Below, piece after piece: positions 57,404 through 64,000 of a stretch of 64,000 nt of DNA. The position numbers and the translations under genes are program-made. Position 1 is the stretch's first letter, and each line of letters opens with the position of its first letter. The notes under the pieces were generated by a model, which was not told where the DNA came from, ran no database searches, and saw only the letters and a program-made list of their open reading frames with translations. The stretch comes from Chryseobacterium sp. (GTDB taxonomy: Bacteria; Bacteroidota; Bacteroidia; Flavobacteriales; Weeksellaceae), in contig JAITUA010000020.1 of NCBI GenBank assembly GCA_031286615.1, forward strand, positions 434,001 to 498,000. The letters are read 5' to 3'.

Positions 57404-58294
57404 ATGAATTTCTCATCAGAACAACCCCGAATTATTGTTGTGGGCAGCTCATCCATAGATTTGGTTCTTGAAACCGAAAAACTTCCTTCACCCAACGAAA
57501 CGGTTTTGGCTGTTAAGTCAGATAGTTATTTTGGAGGCAAAGGAGCCAATCAGTCGGTAGGTACTGCCAGACTGGGTGCCAGTGTGTACTTTATAGGATG
57601 TGTGGGGATGGATCCCCTTGGACAACAGATTATGAGAAATCTGGTAAGTGAAAATGTGAATGTAGGTTTTGTACATGAAACAGATAAAGATGCTACAGGA
57701 ACAGCTTATGTGACTACTTCTCACGGCAATGCAGCTATTGTTGTTGTGCCGGCAGCCAATAAATATCTCAGCAAATCACATATAGACGAAGCAGACAAAT
57801 ATTTTAATACTGCAGATCTTGTGCTGGTACAGCTTGAGGTTTCTATGGAAGTGGTAGAGCATACTGTTAAAAAAGCTAAGAAATATGATAAGAAAGTAGG
57901 GTTGTATGCTTCTCCTGCAATGAGAGTCAGTGAAGAAATTTTAGAAAAGGTTGATTTTATTGTAGCCAAGAGCAACGAGTTATACACCATTTTCGGAGAA
58001 GAAAAAAGGGAAGAGGTCCTTAAGAAATATTTCAATAAAGTTTTTGTAAGAGATGATACCAATTCAACCATTTATTTTGATGGCACAGAAATGAAATATT
58101 ACAGAAACGATAAAGACGAGAAAGTTTATAAAATGGGAATGGGCGATGCATTTACTTCAGGATTTGCGATAGCACTTTGCCATGGAAACTCTATCGAAGA
58201 ATGTGTGAAATTTGGAAATGAAGTTTCATCAAGAGTTTCAGGTGGTAAAGGTTCCCAGACAGGGTTGCCAAGAATGTCAGATTTCTTTTCTTAA
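57404..58294 (+). CDS. rbsK: Ribokinase (PfkB family)
   Basis: 296 residues. PfkB signature 1: VLAVKSDSYFGGKGANQSVGTARLG (about 35-59); signature 2 with the catalytic Asp: VYKMGMGDAFTSGFAIALCHG (about 245-263, Asp in GMGDAF). Phosphorylates ribose to ribose 5-phosphate using ATP; residue GGKGANQ supports ribokinase rather than fructokinase. No ribose transporter or isomerase genes nearby, so it stands alone. Followed by a terminator. Confidence 0.9.
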   Translation: MNFSSEQPRIIVVGSSSIDLVLETEKLPSPNETVLAVKSDSYFGGKGANQSVGTARLGASVYFIGCVGMDPLGQQIMRNLVSENVNVGFVHETDKDATGTAYVTTSHGNAAIVVVPAANKYLSKSHIDEADKYFNTADLVLVQLEVSMEVVEHTVKKAKKYDKKVGLYASPAMRVSEEILEKVDFIVAKSNELYTIFGEEKREEVLKKYFNKVFVRDDTNSTIYFDGTEMKYYRNDKDEKVYKMGMGDAFTSGFAIALCHGNSIEECVKFGNEVSSRVSGGKGSQTGLPRMSDFFS

Positions 58295-58351
58295 AGCTAT
58301 TTACGACATATCAAAAGTCTGAAACTTAACATAAAAATATAAGTAAAAATG

Positions 58352-58374
58352 TCCACTTTTATAGTGGATTTTTT
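58352..58374 (+). terminator. Terminator after rbsK
   Basis: TCCACT pairs with AGTGGA (58352-58357 with 58363-58368) with extra A-T pairs outside, followed by T-run, 57 nt after the rbsK stop. Confidence 0.7.
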
Positions 58375-58385
58375 CTTTTTATACT

Positions 58386-59231
58386 ATGGAAAAACTAATA
58401 TTGACCACAGAAGACCATATTCCTCTGGCTGTTCATCTCTTTAAACCGGAAAAAAGTAATGGGAAACTATTACTGATCAATTCGGCAACAGGCGTAAAAC
58501 AGCAGGTGTATTTTTCTTTTGCCAGCTATTTTTGTGAACAGGGATTTATGGTGATTACTTATGATTATAGAGGAATAGGACTTTCTAAGCCGAAAGATAT
58601 GAGAGGATTTCATGGTTCTATGAGATTGTGGGGTTCTAAGGATTTTAAAGCTTTAACTCAATATATCAAAGCAAACTTTACAGAGTATAAAAAGTACTGT
58701 TTAGGCCATTCTGTAGGTGCATTGATCCTGGGAATGAATAAAGACTCCGAAATCTTTGAGGAATTTGTTTTTGTAGGAACACAAAATGCTTTTGTTGGTA
58801 ACCTTAAAGGGATAACAAAAATTGAAGCCTATCTGGGATTTGGAATTGCCCAGCCATTAACCACTTCATTATTAGGGTATTTTCCGGCACATTGGTTTGG
58901 ACTGGGAGAAAGTCTTCCAAAAAATTGCGCATATGACTGGAGAACCTTAATTTTAAACAAGAAATCAACCAACAGACTGTTGGAAAAAATTGATAACTTT
59001 TCTAAAAATTTGACACAGAAAGTATTTGTAGTCCGTGCAGAAGATGATATTTGGCTGACAGAAAGAGGCGTATTAAGCTTATTAAATAATACCTATCCTA
59101 ACCTTAAACCAACTTACAGAATGATTGCTGTTTCAGAATCTGATAAAAAAGAAATCGGACATGTCAATTTTTTTAGGAGTTACAATAGTAAACTCTGGGA
59201 TATTATTTTAAATGAACTGATAGATAAATGA
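58386..59231 (+). CDS. Alpha/beta hydrolase (serine hydrolase)
   Basis: 281 residues. Nucleophile elbow LGHSVGALILG (Ser near 109), oxyanion region INSATGVKQQVYFSFASYF near residue 31 and VITYDYRGIGLSKP before it, resembling the serine aminopeptidase S33/hydrolase_4 group. No signal peptide. The acid and His may be in RAEDDIWLTERGV and KKEIGHVNFF. Substrate unknown. Its stop overlaps the next start (ATGA), so it is coupled with the HD-domain gene. Confidence 0.83.
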   Translation: MEKLILTTEDHIPLAVHLFKPEKSNGKLLLINSATGVKQQVYFSFASYFCEQGFMVITYDYRGIGLSKPKDMRGFHGSMRLWGSKDFKALTQYIKANFTEYKKYCLGHSVGALILGMNKDSEIFEEFVFVGTQNAFVGNLKGITKIEAYLGFGIAQPLTTSLLGYFPAHWFGLGESLPKNCAYDWRTLILNKKSTNRLLEKIDNFSKNLTQKVFVVRAEDDIWLTERGVLSLLNNTYPNLKPTYRMIAVSESDKKEIGHVNFFRSYNSKLWDIILNELIDK

Positions 59232-59872
59232 AAAGTACAATTGACAACACAATAGCATTTGTAAAAGAAAAATTAGAAGGAGCTGAAGCAGGACATGACT
59301 GGTTTCACATCGAAAGAGTCTGGAAATTGGCTGCTCAAATAGCAATAACAGAAGATTGTGATAAAGAGGTGGTAGAGTTATCTGCCCTTCTTCATGATAT
59401 TGCAGATCCTAAATTTCATAATGGTGATGAAACTATTGCTCCCAAAATATCCAGAGCATTTCTTGAAGAGCAGAATGTTCCCGAAGAAACGATCCTGAAG
59501 GTTTTATTTGTGATTGAAAATATTTCATTTAAAAATAGAGATCAGGCACCGGTGAATCCACCTATTGAACTTAAAATTGTGCAGGATGCCGACCGTATTG
59601 ATGCAATAGGAGCTATTGGTATTGCCAGAACGTTCAATTTCGGAGGCTTTAAGAATAACTTAATGTATCATCCGGATATGAAACCTAAATTGGGAATGTC
59701 AAAAGAAGAATATAAAAAATCTGATGGCACAACAATCAATCATTTCTACGAAAAATTATTGCTTCTGAAAGATATGATGAACACTGAGAAAGGAAAAAAA
59801 ATGGCCGAAGAAAGGCATGATTATATGCTCAATTTCCTCGACCAGTTTTATAAAGAATGGAATGTAGATTAG
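59228..59872 (+). CDS. HD-domain phosphohydrolase
   Basis: 214 residues. HD superfamily motifs: the first His in GHDWFHIERVWKLA, the HD pair in SALLHDIADPKF and the late Asp in VQDADRIDAIGAIG. These coordinate one or two metal ions and hydrolyse phosphate esters or nucleotides. Matches the YedJ/PF01966 small hydrolase group. The last 4 nt overlap the convergent OMP gene's stop. Substrate is not visible from sequence. Confidence 0.88.
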   Translation: MKSTIDNTIAFVKEKLEGAEAGHDWFHIERVWKLAAQIAITEDCDKEVVELSALLHDIADPKFHNGDETIAPKISRAFLEEQNVPEETILKVLFVIENISFKNRDQAPVNPPIELKIVQDADRIDAIGAIGIARTFNFGGFKNNLMYHPDMKPKLGMSKEEYKKSDGTTINHFYEKLLLLKDMMNTEKGKKMAEERHDYMLNFLDQFYKEWNVD

Positions 59873-61104
59873 AAAATATTGTATCCCAAAATTAAGGAAG
59901 CATACTTTAGATTTGCCTCAGGGCCTTTTACTTCAAGTAAATTCATTCCTGTATTATATCTTGCTTCTATAATGTATTTGTTATTATAATTGTATCCTAT
60001 TCCAAATGCAGCACCTTTGAAAGCCTGAGATGAAGATAACTTGAATCTGTCAAATACATATCCGTCATAATCTAATGGGAAATCCTTTGATGAACTGGTT
60101 TTCAGAGTTAGAACGTTAATACCTGCATTAATAAAGATCTTTGATTTATCATTGATAAACATGTAGTGTCTTACACTTAGAGGAATACTGATAAATGAAT
60201 AATTGTCTACGTTTATATTATACAAATTGCCGTTAGTTGTTCTTACAGCCGTTTTGTTATTGTAAAGTGAGAATGTAGGTTCAATTACAACAGACCATTT
60301 GTTTTTGTTGAATGGTAATACAATTTCTGCTTCAACTCCTATTCTGAATCCGGTTTTTGAAGGAGCCCCTTCATTACTAAAGGTTTTTGTTATTTCCAAT
60401 GGTGAATAAAAATTGAGCCCAGGTCTGACAGCCAAGTTGAACTTTGAATTCCTTTTAGTCTCAGAAAGAGTTTCTTCGTTAGTAGTTCCGGAAGTTTTGC
60501 TGTTATATGTAGAGAAAATTTTCTTCAGGTCATTACTCGTATATTTTGTTTTTGGAGCAAGGGCCTGGGTTGTTTTGTCATCTGAGAATATTGTTTTCAA
60601 TTGATCAATATATTCTTCATTTGTTGCAATCTGCAGATTGTTTCCGTTGAAAAAATATTTTTTATAAATCAATGGCTGAATAGGAGAGTTTGAATCAGAA
60701 TAAAAATATCTTATTACATTTTGCCCCTGAAAAGAGTAAAGGTTTTTATTTCCTGTTACTATTTCCTTAAGAAATACGGAACCCTTTTTAAACTCAGGAT
60801 CTTTGTTGGAAGAAAGATCCCCGGTATTATCAGACGAATAATCAATATCACCGTTGTAAGTAACATATTTTACATCATTATAAATCCCGAATTCTTTGAT
60901 TGTAGAGAAAGTGCCTGTGCTTTCTTCAGATTTCTCATCTGTTTTGTAAACGAAGCTGCTAGGGTTATTAGCCCATCCTTGGTTTTTGATAAGTACTTCT
61001 TTTTTTACATCCTTGTTATTAATGATGTAGCCTTTTTCGAATTTTATCTGAGCGCAAATAAGCACAATACAGAATGAAAGAAGTAACGAGAACGTTTTTT
61101 TCAT
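59869..61104 (-). CDS. Outer-membrane beta-barrel (PorT-like) protein
   Basis: 411 residues with a signal peptide (FSLLLSFCIVLICAQ). Residues 20-230 form a soluble part without a recognised family; the C-terminal ~180 residues are barrel strands (FNLAVRPGLNFYSPL, RIGVEAEIVLPFNKNKWSVVIEPTFSLY, YSFISIPLSVRHYMF, SKIFINAGINVLTL, GAAFGIGYNYNNKYIIEARYN, LKYASLILGYNIF) with the final Phe typical of BAM substrates, as in the PorT/OmpW-like families. Probably membrane-anchored receptor or channel; function unknown. Confidence 0.78.
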   Translation of the reverse strand: MKKTFSLLLSFCIVLICAQIKFEKGYIINNKDVKKEVLIKNQGWANNPSSFVYKTDEKSEESTGTFSTIKEFGIYNDVKYVTYNGDIDYSSDNTGDLSSNKDPEFKKGSVFLKEIVTGNKNLYSFQGQNVIRYFYSDSNSPIQPLIYKKYFFNGNNLQIATNEEYIDQLKTIFSDDKTTQALAPKTKYTSNDLKKIFSTYNSKTSGTTNEETLSETKRNSKFNLAVRPGLNFYSPLEITKTFSNEGAPSKTGFRIGVEAEIVLPFNKNKWSVVIEPTFSLYNNKTAVRTTNGNLYNINVDNYSFISIPLSVRHYMFINDKSKIFINAGINVLTLKTSSSKDFPLDYDGYVFDRFKLSSSQAFKGAAFGIGYNYNNKYIIEARYNTGMNLLEVKGPEANLKYASLILGYNIF

Positions 61105-61172
61105 GGTTATTTAAGATTAAAATATGGGCGCAAATATAGATAAAATAGAGAGAAGAAGTATCTTTGTAGAAT

Positions 61173-61766
61173 ATGACACTCATTATTTTTATAATATTTC
61201 TTGCTTCTGTCCTATCTCTGGTTTTATTTAAGGTAAAATCGGGAAGTATGGCGAAGTGGGCGAAGCTGTTTCGTATTGTAACAGTAGTTTTTTCAATTTC
61301 TGTTTTTACGTACTGGTTTATCAAGAAAAGCGCTGTGGCATTTGTGGATAATTCTGTGGGACTGCAGGTTGTCAATAAACTTCCTCAGGCATTGGATTTT
61401 TATCTGATTAATGTAAATAAAACTGACCAGAACACAACTCTTGAGCCTAAACATATTGGAAAAATACGTCCGGAATACTACAGAATAGAATACCTGAAAA
61501 TGGATAAGTCTGATGAATATTGGATCGTAGGATATCTCGGAAAGAAAAATCTAGTGTATTTTTCTCAGCATTCCGTACCGAATAAAAATATAGATCAGAT
61601 TGTAGAAGTACAGAATTACATCAACCAAAGTATGAAACTTTCTGAGTCAGCGAAAAAGCAGGTAGATGCTTACAATTATGAGAACACAAAACTAGGGATT
61701 TGGATTGCACTGGATTTCCTGCTTCTGTTTCTCAATCTGGTATTGCTTCTGAAGAAAAATAAATAA
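61173..61766 (+). CDS. Hypothetical membrane protein
   Basis: 197 residues with two N-terminal hydrophobic helices (LIIFIIFLASVLSLVLF and LFRIVTVVFSISVFTYWFI), a soluble middle of about 110 residues, and a C-terminal helix (GIWIALDFLLLFLNLVLLLKK). Soluble part probably faces the periplasm. No family recognised. Divergent from the OMP gene; ends at a terminator made from repeat family D. Confidence 0.65.
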   Translation: MTLIIFIIFLASVLSLVLFKVKSGSMAKWAKLFRIVTVVFSISVFTYWFIKKSAVAFVDNSVGLQVVNKLPQALDFYLINVNKTDQNTTLEPKHIGKIRPEYYRIEYLKMDKSDEYWIVGYLGKKNLVYFSQHSVPNKNIDQIVEVQNYINQSMKLSESAKKQVDAYNYENTKLGIWIALDFLLLFLNLVLLLKKNK

Positions 61767-61774
61767 GAATAGAA

Positions 61775-61813
61775 AATGGGTAATGAGTCTTTTTATAGTA
61801 CCCATTACCCATT
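61775..61813. terminator. Hairpin made of the family D repeat, between convergent genes
   Basis: AATGGGTAATG (61775-61785) and CATTACCCATT (61803-61813) form an 11-bp perfect stem with T-rich flanks on the right. It lies 9 nt after one gene and 12 nt before the stop of the convergent gene, so it probably terminates both. Confidence 0.65.
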
Positions 61814-61824
61814 GTTATTTTTTG

Positions 61825-62055
61825 CTAAGGATAATCCAGGATTTGCATAATTAGCTCCTTGAATTCCTCAGGACAGGATCTGACGAGCTTGTCTTTACTC
61901 TGTTTGCTGATTTCTTTTGGGGTAATCCATTCCATTTTATTGGAATTCAAACTGTGATGATCATATACTCTTTTTATGGTATTGTTTTCATAAAAAATAT
62001 ATTCATCACCAAGCCAGTTATTGGCAATACTGATTTTGCAAATTTCCTTTTCCAT
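61825..62055 (-). CDS. Small hypothetical protein
   Basis: 76 residues, soluble, opening MEKEICKISIANNWLGDEYIFYENNTIKRVYDHHSLNS. No motif recognised. It has its own start and downstream hairpin and ordinary codon use, so I believe it is real. Possibly a beta-strand-rich domain, judging by the first 40 residues. Confidence 0.55.
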   Translation of the reverse strand: MEKEICKISIANNWLGDEYIFYENNTIKRVYDHHSLNSNKMEWITPKEISKQSKDKLVRSCPEEFKELIMQILDYP

Positions 62056-62170
62056 GATTTATGTTTTTAAATTATAATGTATCGTGAAATACATTACACT
62101 CTAATTTACGAATTTATTCGTTATGAAAAGGAATTTGTATCAATTTTTTATCCCTGGAAGTTTATATTAT

Positions 62171-63061
62171 CTAAAATAACGTACCTGTACTTTCTGTGGC
62201 CATTTGTGGAATATGAATGTCAGTTTTCCACTCTTCATTCAGCTTCTTGATAAAATAAGCGGATAATAGAGGTGATGCTTTTTCAATATTCTGGTGTACG
62301 AAAAAGTAGAGGTTCTGAAGACCTTCTTTCTTCCATTTGGTAAGGTGTTTCAGCCAGTCATCCAATCTTTCATAGTCACTTTCTGCATTGGCTCCTACAT
62401 AACGTATAAATGCATTAGGCGTAGTAAGGCGCATATGAAGCATATCTCTTCTTCCGGCAGTATCTACGATGATATTAGTGATGTTATGAGCTTCAAAGAG
62501 TTCACAGGTTGTATTAAGGATTTCTTCATCAGTAAACCATTCCGTATTTCTGAGTTCTATGGCTAAAGGCACTTCTTTTGGCCATTCTTTTACAAATTTT
62601 TCCAGCCTGTCATAATCTTTAGGCTTAAAATTGTCATGAAGCTGAAGAAAAGCCATTCCCAGTTTTTCATCAAAATTAATCACTGAAGAAGCAAAGTGAG
62701 TCACCGGATCAGTCACATCAATCAGTCTTCTGAAATGGGAAACTGTATTGGTGATTTTAGGGAAGAATTTAAAATTATCAGGAGTTTTTTCCTTCCACGT
62801 TTTTACCTGATCAGGAGTCGGCATTCCGTAGAAAGTAGCATTCAGTTCAATAGAATTAAACTGAGTTGCATAATAGGTAAGTTCATCTTTAGTTCCTTTA
62901 GGATAAAATCCTTTAAGATCCGTTTTATTCCATTTTGCGCATCCGATAGAAATATTTTCCAGTCCTTTTTTATTAAGAGCCAGCATTTCCTTGGTTTTAG
63001 GATGATCTTTTGGTAATGTGAAATCTATTTTTGACGGGTCTTCTACTTGTCCGAATTTCAT
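62171..63061 (-). CDS. DUF72 domain protein (YecE-like)
   Basis: 296 residues from the ATG at 63061 (MKFGQVEDPSKI); eleven upstream in-frame codons look unlikely. DUF72 motifs: ISIGCAKWNKTDLKGFYPKGTKDELTYYATQFNSIELNATFYGMPTPDQVKTWKEKTPDNFKFFPKIT, FVKEWPKEVPLAIELRNTEWF and LYFFVHQNIEKASP. TIM-barrel-like fold of unknown function. The gap from 63062 to 63401 shows no gene besides the terminator. Confidence 0.88.
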   Translation of the reverse strand: MKFGQVEDPSKIDFTLPKDHPKTKEMLALNKKGLENISIGCAKWNKTDLKGFYPKGTKDELTYYATQFNSIELNATFYGMPTPDQVKTWKEKTPDNFKFFPKITNTVSHFRRLIDVTDPVTHFASSVINFDEKLGMAFLQLHDNFKPKDYDRLEKFVKEWPKEVPLAIELRNTEWFTDEEILNTTCELFEAHNITNIIVDTAGRRDMLHMRLTTPNAFIRYVGANAESDYERLDDWLKHLTKWKKEGLQNLYFFVHQNIEKASPLLSAYFIKKLNEEWKTDIHIPQMATESTGTLF

Positions 63062-63345
63062 ATTTGTAGTTTTGGTATTAAACAATAAACACAAATATAA
63101 ACCAAAAAATTCAGAGCTTCTATGATTTGCATGGAAAGTAATTCAATAGAAAATGATTGTTGATAGTAAAGTTTTAAGAGGTTAAAACCTTTTGAAAGCG
63201 TGAAAATATAGAACGTTTCTACCTTTTCTGTACGATTTTTTTTAAGGAAATATTAAATATTCTGTTACGATACTGAAAATCTCTGCAATTCGTGGGAAAC
63301 TCAATGATCAGTTGGATTCATCAAAAGCCTGTTATATTGAAAATG

Positions 63346-63375
63346 ACAAAAGCACACCTTCCGGTATGCTTTTGT
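63346..63375 (-). terminator. Terminator of the ribonucleotide reductase gene
   Basis: 12-13-bp stem with one mismatch (63346-63358 with 63363-63375) and 4-nt loop, 27 nt after the stop of the minus-strand gene. The U-run is short. Confidence 0.7.
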
Positions 63376-63401
63376 AAATATAGCGTGTTTATTACTTGAT
63401 T

Positions 63402-64000
63402 CTATGCCTCACAGCTTGAACATGACACGAAGTTAACCATCATTTCTTTTGAAACAGATGAACTTCTTTGGTAGTAAAGTGTTTTTACTCCTTTTTTCCA
63501 AGCCTCAATATAAAGGTAGTTAACATCTTTTACAGGCATTGTAGAAGGAATCTGAAGATTCAATGACTGTGCCTGGTCAATATATTGCTGTCTTTGTGCA
63601 GCCTGAGAAATAACTTCCATTGGAGAAATTTCTTTAAATGTTTTGAATACGGCCTTTTCTTCAGGAGTAAGCTCATTCAGATGTTGTACCGATCCATGGT
63701 TGAGCATGATTGTTCTCCATGTTTCTTCGTTATCCAATCCTTTTTCTTTCAATAATTTTGCAAGGTATTTGTTCTTACGCATAAAGTTCCCTTTCGCAAG
63801 ACCTGCTTTATAATAGTTGGAAGAGAAAGGCTCAATTCCAGGAGAAGTCTGTCCTAAGATTGCAGAACTTGAAGTGGTAGGAGCAATAGCCATGGTTGTG
63901 GTATTTCTTAAACCGTATCCTTTCAATACTTCCGGTTCTCCATAGATGTTGGCAAGCTCTCTTGAAGCCTGCTCAGCCTGTTCTTTAATATGTCTGAACG
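63402..64000 (-). CDS. nrdA: Ribonucleoside-diphosphate reductase large chain, 5'-truncated by window edge
   Basis: The C-terminal 199 codons of the class I reductase alpha subunit; the frame stays open to 64000, and a Met at 63926 is internal. Seen: the loop RNTTTMAIAPTTSSSAILGQTSPGIEP, the PVKDVNYLYIEAWKKGVKTLYYQRSSS stretch with the two Tyr of the radical path (YLY..., LYYQRS), and the final SCSSCEA, with the two redox-active Cys of the flexible tail. It converts NDPs to dNDPs with NrdB, which is not in the window; its location is downstream or elsewhere. Confidence 0.88.
   Translation of the reverse strand, partial: FRHIKEQAEQASRELANIYGEPEVLKGYGLRNTTTMAIAPTTSSSAILGQTSPGIEPFSSNYYKAGLAKGNFMRKNKYLAKLLKEKGLDNEETWRTIMLNHGSVQHLNELTPEEKAVFKTFKEISPMEVISQAAQRQQYIDQAQSLNLQIPSTMPVKDVNYLYIEAWKKGVKTLYYQRSSSVSKEMMVNFVSCSSCEA

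Overview
The window looks like a chromosomal segment of a flavobacterium, most likely Chryseobacterium or a close relative in the Weeksellaceae. The DNA is AT-rich and codon use is A/T-ended. The genes are typical of Bacteroidota: a type IX secretion sorting tail, a GreA/GreB-C-type factor, DUF1573, a C-terminally extended S16, and AraC regulators carrying TPR repeats. Many starts lie near the Bacteroidota -7 promoter element TAnnTTTG rather than a Shine-Dalgarno site. The genus call is inference. I see no rRNA, tRNA, CRISPR array, prophage or insertion sequence. The only RNA gene I recognise is RNase P RNA (51521-51851). Two genes run off the window: a class III aminotransferase on the left and the NrdA-like ribonucleotide reductase large chain on the right.

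Layout. 1-6.9 kb: aminotransferases, an amidase, YqgE, PdxH, HU, PanD and a flippase-like membrane protein, with three copies of a 66-nt bipartite palindromic repeat at 4.3-4.6 kb. 7.0-12.9 kb: a compact six-gene Ter-type stress module (TerD, TerD, two TerY-like vWA proteins, a PP2C phosphatase with an Ig-like front domain, and a Zn-ribbon protein kinase). 13-16.9 kb: a T9SS cargo protein, a GNAT, a DEDDh exonuclease and tyrS, the last preceded by a short Tyr-containing ORF and an intrinsic terminator. 17-25 kb: regulator-rich accessory genes (two TetR systems with visible operators, AraC, an MFS pump, a VOC lipoprotein). 25-31 kb: beta-lactamase-fold hydrolases, a methyltransferase, small proteins and an M3 peptidase carrying a repeat-derived segment. 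31-34.5 kb: a Gre factor, a nitroreductase, rpsP-rimM. 34.7-42 kb: an AraC-SDR pair with a direct-repeat operator, a decayed AraC gene, and secreted or outer-membrane proteins. 42.8-46 kb: asnS and rpoN. 46-51.4 kb: an orphan beta-propeller-like protein, an acyl-CoA synthetase, and an ECF sigma factor with a membrane partner. 51.5-64 kb: rnpB, PPK2, DUF1573, valS, a GIY-YIG gene enclosed by an inverted repeat, ribokinase, hydrolases, DUF72 and nrdA.

The Ter module is the clearest multi-gene system: calcium-binding TerD proteins and MIDAS adaptor proteins next to a matched kinase/phosphatase pair. Three further points deserve a close look. The tyrS upstream region reads like a leader-peptide attenuator, a mechanism that would couple synthetase supply to charged tRNA-Tyr. 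The GIY-YIG gene lies inside a near-perfect 28-nt inverted repeat whose family recurs elsewhere in the window, including inside the M3 peptidase gene. The class IV aminotransferase appears to have lost its PLP lysine. At least five families of short dispersed repeats (named A to E below) are present, several as inverted pairs about 100-200 nt long.
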